From contig NZ_JAABNT010000012.1 in NCBI RefSeq assembly GCF_010667575.1, positions 62,001 through 126,000 on the forward strand: a stretch of DNA of 64,000 bases, in the 5' to 3' direction. Position numbers and translations under genes: made by a program. This DNA is from Sulfitobacter sediminilitoris. Its GTDB lineage: Bacteria > Pseudomonadota > Alphaproteobacteria > Rhodobacterales > Rhodobacteraceae. Below the pieces are notes generated by a model. The model ran no database searches. It had not been told where the DNA came from and worked only from the letters and a program-made list of their open reading frames with translations. Positions 35,781-45,152 of the stretch are shown here, one piece after another. The first letter of the stretch is position 1. Each line of letters starts with the position of its first letter.

Positions 35781-36803
35781 CTATTCGGCCGCCATTTGCG
35801 AAGATCCGGTACGGGCGTCCAGATCCCGCAGTACGTCCAGCAGCGCCGCCGTGCGGCCCTGAGATGCACCAGTTAGTCCGGACTTGGCCGCGTCAACCAG
35901 AAATGCCACTTCCGGCAAGGGGGCCGCGTAAATCACCGGCGACTGTGGCATTACAACAGTTCCAGCAGCGCGGAGGCCCGCCTGCATCACCCAGCCCAGC
36001 TTTTGCGCCTTGGACGTATGCGCCCGCCGCGTGACGCTATCATATCCGTTGCGCCGCACCTGCGTGCCTATACCGGCATAGACGTATCTTGCCGCGAAAA
36101 TGCCCGAACGCGCCTTGATGGGCAGCGCTGAAATCCCCGCTTCGGACCGTATGTACAATCTGCGTGCCTCTGCCAGCAACCGCCGGACCATCCGCTGTGT
36201 CTGTGTTGTCGCGGTCCCCTGTCCCAGAAACTGCTCGGGCGTCAGCCCCGCCTCTTCAATCCAGTCCAGCGGCAAGTACAGCCGCCCTGCCCGCGCATCC
36301 TCGCCCACGTCGCGGGCGATGTTTGTCAGCTGCATCGCCACGCCCAGATCACAGGCGCGCGCCAGCGCATCGGCATCGCGCACGCGCATCAGCACGCACA
36401 TCATCGCCCCCACGGCGGACGCCACCCGGGCAGAATAGTCTATCACGCCGGATAGTGTCTGATATCGGCGTTCCGACGCATCCCACGCCAACCCTTCCAA
36501 CAACGCTTCGGGCAAGGCACGGGGCATATCGAAGGCCTCGATAATCGCGGCAAAGGCCCGATCCTCCGGTGCGTTGCGCGGCTTGCCCGCATACACCTCG
36601 TCCAGCCGGTCGCGCAGATTCAAAACCGCCCGCGCCTTGTGATCGCCTTCGTCAACCTCATCATCGGCCAACCGGCAAAACGCATAAAGCGCCAATGCCG
36701 GATCGCGCACTGAGGCAGGCAACAGTTTCGATGCCGTGTGAAACGACAGCGATCCGGTGCGGATGACCGCCCGGCAATGCTCCATATCCGCAGGCGCAAT
36801 CAT
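35781..36803 (-). CDS. crtB: 15-cis-Phytoene synthase
   Basis: 340 residues from the ATG at 36803, overlapping the crtI stop (ATGA). Asp-rich motif RLADDEVDEGDHKARAVLNL and second motif RDVGEDARAGRLYLPLDW. It condenses two GGPP to phytoene. The longer in-frame reading lies inside crtI and is not used. Confidence 0.95.
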   Translation of the reverse strand: MIAPADMEHCRAVIRTGSLSFHTASKLLPASVRDPALALYAFCRLADDEVDEGDHKARAVLNLRDRLDEVYAGKPRNAPEDRAFAAIIEAFDMPRALPEALLEGLAWDASERRYQTLSGVIDYSARVASAVGAMMCVLMRVRDADALARACDLGVAMQLTNIARDVGEDARAGRLYLPLDWIEEAGLTPEQFLGQGTATTQTQRMVRRLLAEARRLYIRSEAGISALPIKARSGIFAARYVYAGIGTQVRRNGYDSVTRRAHTSKAQKLGWVMQAGLRAAGTVVMPQSPVIYAAPLPEVAFLVDAAKSGLTGASQGRTAALLDVLRDLDARTGSSQMAAE

Positions 36804-38344
36804 TCCGCTGCCATCCCGTGCGGGTCTTCCCGCACAGGCGTATCCGCCGCGACCGGGGCATCCGGCACCAGCTTGCCCAGCACCTCGGCGCTCGACACCA
36901 CACCCGGCAGCCCGGCCCCCGGATGCGTCCCCGCACCGACCAGATACAGGCCTTTGGCCTCTTCGCTTACATTGTGCGGACGGAACCACGCGGACTGCAA
37001 AATCCGCGGCTCAAGCGAAAACCCCGCGCCATGGGGGCTAAGATACCTGTCGCGGAATGTCTCTGGCGTGAAAACCAATTCCGTCGAAATCCGGTCACGG
37101 AACCCCGGCATCATGCCTTCCAGCACCTGCGCCACTTTCTCGCGATAGATCGGCTCTTCCCGCTCCCAATCCACTGCGTCCTTCCATCCCAGATGCGGCA
37201 CAGGCGACAGCACATAAAACGTGTCGTCCCCCTTGGGTGCCACGCTTGGGTCCGTGACGCTGGGACGGTGCACATAAAGGCTCATGTCGTTGGCCAGCTT
37301 GCCGCGCATGAAGATATCCCGCAGCAACCCCTTGAAGCGCGGGCCGTTCTGGATCGTGTGATGCCCCAGTTCGGGCCACATGTCCGCCGTGCCCTTGGTC
37401 CCGAAATACCAGACATACAGCCCCATGGACCACCGCCGCCTGCGCAGCTTCGCAGCCGTCCAGCGCCGTTTGCGATGGTTGCGCAGCAGATGGTCATAGG
37501 TATGGCCCGCATCCGCGTTGCTGACGACCGTTGTGGCATCCAACCGGGTGCCATCAGTCAGCGTCACGCCCGTCGCCGCACCATTCTCAACGTGGATTTC
37601 ATCCACTTCAGCGCCCTGTCGGACCACCCCGCCCTGCGCGCGGACAACCGCCGCCATCGCATCGGCAATCCGCTGCACACCACCCATGGCGTAATGGACG
37701 CCGAATTCTTTCTCCAGATGTGCCACCAGCGCATACATCGATGTCACATGCGCCGGGTCCCCCCCGATAAAGAGCGGATGGAACGAAAACGCCATCCGCA
37801 GCTTTTCATCCCGAAACCGTGCCGCCGCCAGACCATAGATCGACCGGTCTGCCCGCAACCAGGCAAAGGTTGGCAATACCTTGATTGTCTCCCAAAGCCG
37901 ATGCATCGGCTTGGCAACCATCCCCTCAAAGCCAACAACATAGCGGGCTTTCGAATCCCTCAGGAACTTTCGGTAACCTTTGACATCGCCCGCATTGATC
38001 TTGGCGACCTCTGATTCCATCCGTACTTCATCACCGCAGGCAGAGAACGTCGTCCCGTCGGGCCAGCGCACCTCGTAGAACGGATCAAGCGCGCGCAGAT
38101 CAACATCGGTGTGGAAATTGCGCCCGCAGGCCTCCCACAGTTTTTCGAACACCTGCGGTACCGTCACGATTGTCGGGCCCAAATCAAACCGATGCCCATC
38201 TTGCGTGATGGACGAACCCCGCCCACCGGCCTTGTCCAACCTGTCCAGCACCGTAACAGTGTATCCCTTGGCCCCCAGCCGCATCGCCGCTGCAAGCCCG
38301 CCAAGACCGGCTCCAATTACAATCGCGCGCACATCGTCTGTCAT
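36800..38344 (-). CDS. crtI: Phytoene desaturase (neurosporene-forming)
   Basis: 514 residues. FAD motif AIVIGAGLGGLAAAMRLGAK and the C-terminal KGLYLVGAGTHPGAGLPGV. In spheroidene producers CrtI makes neurosporene in three steps; with crtC, crtD, crtF and crtA present, that is expected here. It is divergent from crtA, with PpsR-type sites in between. Confidence 0.95.
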   Translation of the reverse strand: MTDDVRAIVIGAGLGGLAAAMRLGAKGYTVTVLDRLDKAGGRGSSITQDGHRFDLGPTIVTVPQVFEKLWEACGRNFHTDVDLRALDPFYEVRWPDGTTFSACGDEVRMESEVAKINAGDVKGYRKFLRDSKARYVVGFEGMVAKPMHRLWETIKVLPTFAWLRADRSIYGLAAARFRDEKLRMAFSFHPLFIGGDPAHVTSMYALVAHLEKEFGVHYAMGGVQRIADAMAAVVRAQGGVVRQGAEVDEIHVENGAATGVTLTDGTRLDATTVVSNADAGHTYDHLLRNHRKRRWTAAKLRRRRWSMGLYVWYFGTKGTADMWPELGHHTIQNGPRFKGLLRDIFMRGKLANDMSLYVHRPSVTDPSVAPKGDDTFYVLSPVPHLGWKDAVDWEREEPIYREKVAQVLEGMMPGFRDRISTELVFTPETFRDRYLSPHGAGFSLEPRILQSAWFRPHNVSEEAKGLYLVGAGTHPGAGLPGVVSSAEVLGKLVPDAPVAADTPVREDPHGMAAE

Positions 38345-38354
38345 AAGATCCCCA

Positions 38355-38452
38355 TGTCAGCTTATCCGACATTACAACTGTCCAGTTTAATTTACAATCA
38401 TGCAAGGGTCTCCCTTCCCAAAGGCATATGAATATGTAAACCTAGCCTGACA
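38355..38452. promoter_or_regulatory. PpsR/CrtJ-type sites between crtI and crtA
   Basis: A TGT-N11-ACA site (38355-38371) and TGTCCAGTTTAATTTACA (38379-38396) form a tandem pair near crtI. TGTAAACCTAGCCTGACA (38435-38452) lies 20 bases before crtA and is the exact reverse complement of the bchG-proximal site at 16532-16549. Confidence 0.75.
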
Positions 38453-38472
38453 GCCGAAGGGACTCGGAACCA

Positions 38473-39177
38473 GTGACACAGGTGGTCAGCCTCAGCCTTT
38501 ACCGCTTTGACAGCGTGATGGCGCGGACGTGGGCGTTCGTGATGATGGGCCTTGCACGCCCCGCAATGGCGCGCATCCCCGGCATCGGCTTCTGGAAACT
38601 CTGCGGCTCCGGCACGGGCGAAGGATTTACGCCGTTTCCAAATTTCGGCGTCTATGCCGTCCTTTGCACATGGCCTGACAAGCAAACCGCGGAAAAAGCA
38701 CAGTCTGACGCAAGTATTTTCAAACGCTACCGCGCCAAATCAGCGGAAAGCTGGACGATCTACATGTCCGCCGATACAGCGCGCGGCGCATGGTCCGGCG
38801 TGGCCCCTTTTGAACCAACCGAAAACAGCGCGCAGGGCCCTCTTGCCGCCCTGACCCGTGCAACAATCAAACCGGGCATTTTGACCCGCTTTTGGCGTCG
38901 CGTACCCAATATCTCACGGGTGATTGGCCAGGATCCAAACGTGATGTTCAAAATTGGCATCGGCGAAATCCCCTGGTTGCATCAGGTCACCTTTTCCATC
39001 TGGCCAGACGCCGCGCGTATGGCGGATTTCGCCCGTACAGGCCCCCACGCCGAAGCCATCCGCGCTGTCCGCGACGAAGGCTGGTTTCGCGAAGAACTCT
39101 ACGCCCGCTTCACGCTACTCGGCGATGAAGGCACATGGGGCGGCACCTCCCCTCTGAAAGAGGCTTTGAACAAATGA
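38473..39177 (+). CDS. crtA: Spheroidene monooxygenase
   Basis: 234 residues starting at GTG. Typical CrtA stretches are VSLSLYRFDSVMARTWAF and FWKLCGSGTGEGFTPFPNFGVYAVL. It introduces the keto group, giving red spheroidenone under oxic conditions and hence the pink colour. Its TGA overlaps the bchI ATG, so crtA-bchI-bchD-bchO is one operon. Confidence 0.93.
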   Translation: MTQVVSLSLYRFDSVMARTWAFVMMGLARPAMARIPGIGFWKLCGSGTGEGFTPFPNFGVYAVLCTWPDKQTAEKAQSDASIFKRYRAKSAESWTIYMSADTARGAWSGVAPFEPTENSAQGPLAALTRATIKPGILTRFWRRVPNISRVIGQDPNVMFKIGIGEIPWLHQVTFSIWPDAARMADFARTGPHAEAIRAVRDEGWFREELYARFTLLGDEGTWGGTSPLKEALNK

Positions 39178-40178
39178 AGCACCCCTTCCCCTTTTCTGCG
39201 ATCGTCGGTCAGGACGAGATGAAACGCGCCATGCTGCTGACCGCCATCGACCCCTCAATCGGCGGCGTGCTGGTCTTTGGTGACCGTGGCACCGGCAAAT
39301 CAACTGCCGTGCGCGCCCTCGCGGCCCTCCTGCCACCGATCAAGGCGGTCAAGGCATGCCCGGTGAACAGTGAACGGTTTGACGATTGCCCATCATGGGC
39401 CAAGGTGACCAAGAAAACTGCCCACAAGATCCCGACCCCGGTCGTTGATCTGCCGCTTGGCGCGTCAGAAGATCGCGTGACAGGCGCGCTGGACATCGAA
39501 AAGGCCCTGACAAAAGGCGAAAAGGCTTTTCAGCCGGGGCTTTTGGCTGCGGCCAATCGCGGGTACCTCTACATTGATGAGGTAAACCTGCTCGAAGACC
39601 ACATCGTTGATCTGCTGCTGGACGTCGCCCAATCCGGAGAGAACGTTATCGAACGCGAAGGCCTGTCGATCCGCCACGCCGCCCGCTTCGTCCTTGTCGG
39701 CTCAGGCAACCCCGAAGAAGGCGAATTGCGTCCGCAACTGCTGGACCGGTTCGGCCTGTCGGTTGACGTGACCTCGCCCACCGACATCGACGAGCGGATC
39801 GAGGTCATCAAACGCCGCGATGCTTTTGAAAATGACAACACCGCCTTCATGCTGCGCTGGCAGGCCGAAGACGCCGCCCTGCGCGACCGCATCCTGAAGG
39901 CGCGCAAGACCCTGACCAAGCTCAAAACACCTGAACAGACCCTGCGTGATGTGGCAGAGCTTTGCATCAAGCTTGGCTCGGACGGGTTGCGCGGCGAACT
40001 GACCCTGCTGAAAGCCGCCCGCGCCTACGCCGCCTACCGTGATGACACCGCCCTTACCCGCTCGCACATCCGCGAAGTGGCGCCGATGGCCCTGCGCCAC
40101 CGCTTGCGCCGCGATCCACTGGATGAAGCAGGCACCGGCACCCGCGTCAGCCGGATTGTCGAGGACGTGTTGGGATGA
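39174..40178 (+). CDS. bchI: Magnesium chelatase ATPase subunit I
   Basis: 334 residues, AAA+ ATPase. Walker A GDRGTGKST at residues 36-44, Walker B GYLYIDEVNLLEDH, and sensor region GSGNPEEGELRPQLLDRFGL. With BchD and BchH it inserts Mg2+ into protoporphyrin IX. ATGA overlaps occur at both ends. Confidence 0.96.
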   Translation: MKHPFPFSAIVGQDEMKRAMLLTAIDPSIGGVLVFGDRGTGKSTAVRALAALLPPIKAVKACPVNSERFDDCPSWAKVTKKTAHKIPTPVVDLPLGASEDRVTGALDIEKALTKGEKAFQPGLLAAANRGYLYIDEVNLLEDHIVDLLLDVAQSGENVIEREGLSIRHAARFVLVGSGNPEEGELRPQLLDRFGLSVDVTSPTDIDERIEVIKRRDAFENDNTAFMLRWQAEDAALRDRILKARKTLTKLKTPEQTLRDVAELCIKLGSDGLRGELTLLKAARAYAAYRDDTALTRSHIREVAPMALRHRLRRDPLDEAGTGTRVSRIVEDVLG

Positions 40179-41812
40179 CCCCTTGGGGCCGCGCGATAAC
40201 GGCCCTGCGGCTGTTGGAAATTGACCCCAAAGGCCTGAAGGGCATCGTTCTGCACGCCCGGTCCGGCCCGGTCCGGGACGCATTTCTTGCGCGCATTCCC
40301 AGCCAATGCGTCAGGCTGCATCCCCAGATGACCCAGGACACCCTCACCGGCGGCATCGACGTCTCGACCAGCCTGTCCGAAGGGACGCTGGTGCGCCAAC
40401 GCGGGCTGCTTGATGCGCACAAAAGACACTTTGTGTTGACCATGGCCGAACGCACCCCGCCCCTGATGGCCGCATCCATCGCCTCCATGCTTGATACAGG
40501 CACGGGCAACTCGGTGATCATGCTGGACGAACGCACCGAAGAAGACGCGCCGCCGCCCATTGCTTTGACGGACCGGCTGGCGTTTCATGTTTCTCTCGAA
40601 GGTCTTGGCCTGCAGGACATATCAGACCAAGAGATCGCAGTCGGTGCACGCCTCGATCCGGCGCACATCAATACGTCCGATCAGATCATGACTGATCTTG
40701 TGACACTGGCGGTTTCGCTTGGTATCACCAGCCTGCGTGCACCGACGCTGGCGCTGAGCGCGGCCAAGGCATATGCGGCTCTAAATGGGCGAAAGACCGT
40801 CATTGAGGCGGATATGATCGCGGCAGCGGAGCTTGTCCTCGCTCCTCGTGCAACTCAACTGCCGCAGGAGGCACCAGAGCCGCGCCAGAACGAACCTGAA
40901 CCAGAACCAAACAAACAACCGCGAAGCCCTGACAAGGTCACATTGCCAGACGAGCTTCTTCTTGCTGCAATCGAGACTGCGCTGCCCCCCAATCTGCTGA
41001 GCCAAAAAGGCTCTAACACTTTGAAAAGTGCCTCTGGCAGCGGTGCAGGGCAAAAGCGCATTGGCAACCGCCGCGGCCGCCCCCTGCCCGCCCGGAACAC
41101 CAGCGCCAGAAACGGGCAAGCCCGTGTCGATCTGATCGCAACCCTGCGCGCCGCCGTGCCGTGGCAAAAGCTGCGAAAAACCGCGCTCCCGGATCGAACC
41201 GGCCCGATCATCCATCCCACAGATCTGCGCTACAGGCGATATGAGGACCTCTCAGACCGCCTGCTGGTGTTTGCTGTAGATGCTTCCGGCTCTGCCGCTC
41301 TCGCCCGTCTGGCAGAGGCCAAAGGCGCCGTAGAGCTGCTTTTGGCCGAAGCCTATGCCCGGCGGGACCATGTCGCACTGATTTCATTTCGTGGAGAAGG
41401 CGCGGAAACGTTGCTGCCGCCCACCCGATCCCTGGTACAGACCAAACGCCGACTTGCGGAATTGCCGGGTGGTGGCGGAACCCCGCTGGCTACGGGTCTG
41501 CACGTGGCATTAGAGACTGCTTCGACAGCCTTCCGGAAGGGTCTTAGCCCGGTAATAGTCCTGCTCACAGACGGGCGCAGCAATGTCGCCCTGAATGGGG
41601 CACCGGATCGTGCGCAGGCCGCGACTGACGCCACGCGCGTTGCGACCCAGATTGCGCAGGCGGGCATCGACACGATTATCATCGACACCGGTCGTCGCCC
41701 GGAACCGGCGCTAAGGGAGCTTTCCCTGTCCCTGCGGGGACACTATGTCTCGCTCCCCCGTGCAGACGCGCAGGCGCTTTCCCAGACAGTCTCTCGCACG
41801 CTGGAAATCTGA
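40175..41812 (+). CDS. bchD: Magnesium chelatase subunit D
   Basis: 545 residues: a degenerate AAA+ N-terminal half, a linker rich in Pro and Glu (EAPEPRQNEPEPEPNKQPRS), and a C-terminal von Willebrand A domain with the MIDAS motif DASGSA and LLTDGRSNVAL. It forms the platform for BchI. Its last 90 bases carry a one-mismatch copy of the parS-like palindrome of the neighbouring plasmid module. Confidence 0.95.
   Translation: MTPWGRAITALRLLEIDPKGLKGIVLHARSGPVRDAFLARIPSQCVRLHPQMTQDTLTGGIDVSTSLSEGTLVRQRGLLDAHKRHFVLTMAERTPPLMAASIASMLDTGTGNSVIMLDERTEEDAPPPIALTDRLAFHVSLEGLGLQDISDQEIAVGARLDPAHINTSDQIMTDLVTLAVSLGITSLRAPTLALSAAKAYAALNGRKTVIEADMIAAAELVLAPRATQLPQEAPEPRQNEPEPEPNKQPRSPDKVTLPDELLLAAIETALPPNLLSQKGSNTLKSASGSGAGQKRIGNRRGRPLPARNTSARNGQARVDLIATLRAAVPWQKLRKTALPDRTGPIIHPTDLRYRRYEDLSDRLLVFAVDASGSAALARLAEAKGAVELLLAEAYARRDHVALISFRGEGAETLLPPTRSLVQTKRRLAELPGGGGTPLATGLHVALETASTAFRKGLSPVIVLLTDGRSNVALNGAPDRAQAATDATRVATQIAQAGIDTIIIDTGRRPEPALRELSLSLRGHYVSLPRADAQALSQTVSRTLEI
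41727..41742. other. parS-like palindrome with one mismatch inside bchD
   Basis: TGTCCCTGCGGGGACA differs from the four perfect palindromes at 42.7-45.2 kb by a single base. It lies in the 3' end of bchD, about 1 kb from the nearest perfect site, and may be a weak ParB site or chance. Confidence 0.4.
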
Positions 41813-42676
41813 ATGGATTGGGCACGATACAAAGACAGCTGGCCCCATGCCGCGCAGTCGCGCTTTACCCTGTGCAAACCGCACCGATGGCATATTCAGG
41901 AGATGGGCAAAGGCCCTCTTGTATTACTTATCCACGGCGCGGGCGGCGGCACGCAAAGCTGGCGGCACCTTATGCCCTTGCTTGCGCAGAACCACCACGT
42001 CGTCGCCGTGGACCTGCCGGGACAAGGGTTTACCAAAAGCGGTGCGCAACAACGCATGGGGCTGGTGCCGATGGCACAGGATCTGACCGGGCTTTGCATG
42101 GATCAGGGCTGGAAACCTGACGCCATCATCGGCCATTCCGCCGGTGCCGCCATCGCGCTTGAGATGGCCCGCCACATGTCCCCTGCCCCGCCGGTTGTCG
42201 GCATCAATGCCGCGCTGGGAAATTTCAAAGGGCTTGCCGGTCTGCTGTTCCCGATGATGGCCAAGGCGCTGGCGATGACGCCCTGGGTGGCCCGCCTGTT
42301 TACCGCGTCAACGTCCCGACCACAGTCCGTGACCCGCCTGATCGAAGGCACCGGATCGCATCTGTCGGAGGAGGATTTGCGCTGGTACCGCGCGCTGATC
42401 GGGGACGAAGGTCACGTGGACGGCACGCTTGCCATGATGGCGCAATGGGATCTGGATCCGCTGCTGCGTGCCCTGCCCAGCCATCCATCGAAAACCCTGC
42501 TGATCACCGGGGATCGCGACAAAGCCGTACCCCCATCAACCTCGCGCGATGTGGCCCTGAAAATGCCAGAGGCGCGTCATGTGTCCCTGCCGGGACTGGG
42601 GCATCTGGCCCACGAAGAAGACGCGGAAGCGGTGTTTTCCGCCCTCCGCGTCTTTTTGGAAGAGAATTCAACTTAA
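41813..42676 (+). CDS. bchO: Magnesium chelatase-associated alpha/beta hydrolase BchO
   Basis: 287 residues, alpha/beta hydrolase fold: LLIHGAGGGTQSWRHLMPLL, nucleophile elbow GHSAGAA (107-113) and the final His in LGHLAHEED. It begins on the base after the bchD stop, its normal partner. Its function in chelation is undefined. It is the last PGC gene before the plasmid replication module. Confidence 0.92.
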   Translation: MDWARYKDSWPHAAQSRFTLCKPHRWHIQEMGKGPLVLLIHGAGGGTQSWRHLMPLLAQNHHVVAVDLPGQGFTKSGAQQRMGLVPMAQDLTGLCMDQGWKPDAIIGHSAGAAIALEMARHMSPAPPVVGINAALGNFKGLAGLLFPMMAKALAMTPWVARLFTASTSRPQSVTRLIEGTGSHLSEEDLRWYRALIGDEGHVDGTLAMMAQWDLDPLLRALPSHPSKTLLITGDRDKAVPPSTSRDVALKMPEARHVSLPGLGHLAHEEDAEAVFSALRVFLEENST

Positions 42677-42705
42677 ATATCTGAAATATAACGCTTTTCG
42701 ACGTG

Positions 42706-42721
42706 TGTCCCCGCGGGGACA
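42706..42721. other. parS-like centromere palindrome 1
   Basis: The perfect 16-bp palindrome TGTCCCCGCGGGGACA lies in the 52-base gap between the convergent bchO and parB genes. It is identical to the copies at 43722, 44121 and 45153. Confidence 0.75.
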
Positions 42722-42728
42722 ACCTGTT

Positions 42729-43802
42729 TTACCCTTCCAGAGCAGCCAAAAACGCTTCAACCGCCTCTTCCAGCCGCTTGCGCTCCACCCCACTGAAATC
42801 GCGCTCCAGCCGCAGCTCGATCCGGCCATCGGCGACAGTGCATTTCGCGTCCCCGTCGGGACGGTTCAGGCGAAAGGTCGTCTTGGCCGCACGGGGCGTG
42901 GTCAGCTTGACCTTCTTCTTGGGCGTCACCGACATCTGCGCGACAAAGTCGCTCATCAGCGCCTGCTCCTGCTCTGCTGTCCGGCCTTCCTTGGCGGCCA
43001 GCAGACGGTTCAGAATGCCCTTGGCCTCGGGGTTTTCATCCAACCGTTTGACGACCTGCAAACCCAGCGCGCGCGGGATGGTATCGACATGTTTGATCTG
43101 CCCGTTCGTCTCGGTCAGCAGGCGCACGAAATGCCGAATGTAGGATCTTTTCTGGCGGCCCGATGAGGCAAAGAGCAGTTCGACCGCGTGGTCATACCCT
43201 TCGACTTCGGTCGCCTGCTTGCGGTAGTTGATCGCCAGCTGCGCCATCTCGCCAAAAGACACGCCGCGCCGCACAAGGTTTTCGTCCACCATGCGCCGGT
43301 AAAGCCGCAGCAGGTTTTCACCCTTCGCGTTGATCCCCGCGGGGATACGGGCAAATGCGTCATCGCCGGTTTCCTCGAACAGTTCGCGGTAAGCCGTGAC
43401 ACGCCGGAAGCCCTGAATGAGTTCAAAGCCATCACCCACCGGCTCAACCCGGATCGGGTTCGACAGGCCAATTTCGCGGATCGATCGCTTTAGCTCATCA
43501 ATCTCAGGATCGCGTCCGGGCGCGCGGTCACGGGTCAGCTTGTCCGTGCGGATGTCGTCCAGCGGAATGAGATCCGTGATCAGTCCCGCTTTTTTCAGCC
43601 GCACATGCTCATGCGCCAGTGCGTCGTTCTCGGCGCGGATCGCAGCTTCGGCTGCCTGTCGTTCTGTCAGGGCTGCGGCGTTTTCCGTGATCGCCGCTGC
43701 CATTGGACCCCGCCGCGCCTCTGTCCCCGCGGGGACAGAGGATTCTAGCGTGACGTCCACATCCTCAAAATCAATGTCGAATACGCGTTTCTTCTTACTC
43801 AT
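42729..43802 (-). CDS. parB: ParB-family plasmid partition protein
   Basis: 357 residues. The N-terminal ParB/Srx domain carries LIPLDDIRTDKL, ELKRSIREIGLSNPI and the nucleotide-binding/arginine patch motif LIQGFRRVTAYRELFE. A central helix-turn-helix region (FGEMAQLAINYRKQATEVEG) and a C-terminal dimerisation part follow. It should bind the GC-rich parS palindromes nearby and work with ParA to segregate the replicon. It lies 22 bases after parA. One parS copy lies within its own 5' coding region, read as SVPAGTE. Confidence 0.9.
   Translation of the reverse strand: MSKKKRVFDIDFEDVDVTLESSVPAGTEARRGPMAAAITENAAALTERQAAEAAIRAENDALAHEHVRLKKAGLITDLIPLDDIRTDKLTRDRAPGRDPEIDELKRSIREIGLSNPIRVEPVGDGFELIQGFRRVTAYRELFEETGDDAFARIPAGINAKGENLLRLYRRMVDENLVRRGVSFGEMAQLAINYRKQATEVEGYDHAVELLFASSGRQKRSYIRHFVRLLTETNGQIKHVDTIPRALGLQVVKRLDENPEAKGILNRLLAAKEGRTAEQEQALMSDFVAQMSVTPKKKVKLTTPRAAKTTFRLNRPDGDAKCTVADGRIELRLERDFSGVERKRLEEAVEAFLAALEG
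43722..43737. other. parS-like centromere palindrome 2 (inside parB)
   Basis: Same 16-bp palindrome, here extended to a perfect 22-bp palindrome (43719-43740) by CTC/GAG flanks. It lies in the first codons of parB. Confidence 0.75.
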
Positions 43803-43824
43803 GCTCTATCCTCCCCAACCTGTA

Positions 43825-45141
43825 TCAGATGGTGTCCCATGCGGTGATCAAATGCCCTTTGAATTCCTCGTACGCCTGATCAAAGGACGCCCGTGCCCGC
43901 CGCCATGTCTCGCGTGTCATGTCGCGGTAATCCGTCTCGTAAATGGAGCTTAGGAAGCGGCCCGATTGCTCAACTGCGCGGGTCATTTCGATAGGATGTT
44001 CGGCAAGCCTATCGCCGAACACCTTACCGAAGGCCTGCTGCATCGCACGGTGCAGTTCATTGTTGCTTTCAAAGCGGGTCAGCAAGAAACGCACATCCGC
44101 AAAAACCTTGGGCAGTGAAAGTGTCCCCGCGGGGACAGCGCCGCCGAAACGCTCCAAATCCTCAAGCGCCTCGGCCAACTGTCCGATGAATGAGGTGGTG
44201 GAATCGTATTCCCAATATCCGGGGCCAGAGGGGATATAGAGGACATCCGCCGCAAAGACCGCGTTCATCGACTGATAGCCAATGGCAGGCGGACAGTCGA
44301 AGATGATCATGTCGTAGGCGTCCTCAGGCAGGCTGTCGAGGTACCGCGACACGGCAGCAAAGAACGACCATTCGGGGTTCAGATGCCGGTACTGGGCGCT
44401 GGCAAATTCGACAAAGGCTGCGTTGGCACAAGAGGGCAGGGCATCGATTGTCGGCCAGTTCGTGGGTTTGATGAAATCCGTGACACGCAGCTCATTCAGA
44501 CCCATCTCGGTGATGGAGCTGGGCAGCTTGCGCTGGGGCAGGGCGGCACCGCTTTCAGCGCCCTGGGTGACCGCGTTCATGCGCTCCGTCTCGCGGATCA
44601 GATCGCGGGCCATCACGCCCCAGACCGTATATTCCTCGTTCACGTCATTGAGGCCCATCGAGTGGCTCAGCGTGGCTTGCGGGTCAAAGTCGACAACAAG
44701 CACACGGTAGCCGTCCAACGCGGCGGCGTGGGCAAAGTGTAGTGCGACCGTCGATTTGCCCGCACCCCCTTTGAAGTTGGCGATGGCAGCACGGATGGCC
44801 CGTTTCCCCGCGGGGCGCGTTGGCATCAGGGACTTGCGGTTGACCTTGAGGCGGCGACGCAGCTCGTTGATCTCTTCCAGCGTGTACCAGTGCTGGCGGC
44901 CTTCTTCCTCGGTCTGGCCCTGCGGCAGCGACGGGTCGGCGGCCAGCCGGCCGCGCAGGGTCGACTGATTGACCTTGAAGATCAGTTCGGCCACTTCCCA
45001 GCTTGAGAAGCGGCGCAGGGTCTTTTCATTCTCGGGCGAGAAGGTCTGTTGCCGAATGAACCCCTGCATCTTGAGGGACTGCGCCTGCAGCTTTGCAAGG
45101 TCTTGGTGGGTGAACATGCTCAAATGCCTCTTTTTATTCAT
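43825..45141 (-). CDS. parA: ParA-family plasmid partition ATPase with N-terminal HTH
   Basis: 438 residues from the ATG at 45141; an alternative ATG at 45117 has AGAGG upstream, while the reading frame open to 45417 crosses the origin region and is discarded. An N-terminal helix-turn-helix (~residues 44-100, RRFSSWEVAELIFKVNQSTL) marks a type Ia ParA that can autorepress. The deviant Walker A is KGGAGKST (124-131), with FDPQATLSHSMG and MIIFDCPPAIG following. A parS copy lies 11 bases upstream of the start, and another lies within the gene. Confidence 0.92.
   Translation of the reverse strand: MNKKRHLSMFTHQDLAKLQAQSLKMQGFIRQQTFSPENEKTLRRFSSWEVAELIFKVNQSTLRGRLAADPSLPQGQTEEEGRQHWYTLEEINELRRRLKVNRKSLMPTRPAGKRAIRAAIANFKGGAGKSTVALHFAHAAALDGYRVLVVDFDPQATLSHSMGLNDVNEEYTVWGVMARDLIRETERMNAVTQGAESGAALPQRKLPSSITEMGLNELRVTDFIKPTNWPTIDALPSCANAAFVEFASAQYRHLNPEWSFFAAVSRYLDSLPEDAYDMIIFDCPPAIGYQSMNAVFAADVLYIPSGPGYWEYDSTTSFIGQLAEALEDLERFGGAVPAGTLSLPKVFADVRFLLTRFESNNELHRAMQQAFGKVFGDRLAEHPIEMTRAVEQSGRFLSSIYETDYRDMTRETWRRARASFDQAYEEFKGHLITAWDTI
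44121..44136. other. parS-like centromere palindrome 3 (inside parA)
   Basis: Perfect copy of the 16-bp palindrome within the 3' half of parA, encoding A-V-P-A-G-T. Confidence 0.7.
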
Positions 45142-45152
45142 TTTTCCGCCTG

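Noticed and set aside
41928..41936. DnaA-box-like TTATCCACG
   Set aside because: Single copy within bchO coding sequence and far from the AT-rich gap; no cluster of boxes, so chance is likely.
42846..42861. GC-rich palindrome-like CGTCCCCGTCGGGACG in parB
   Set aside because: Four mismatches to the 16-bp palindrome, including the centre; not counted as a parS site.
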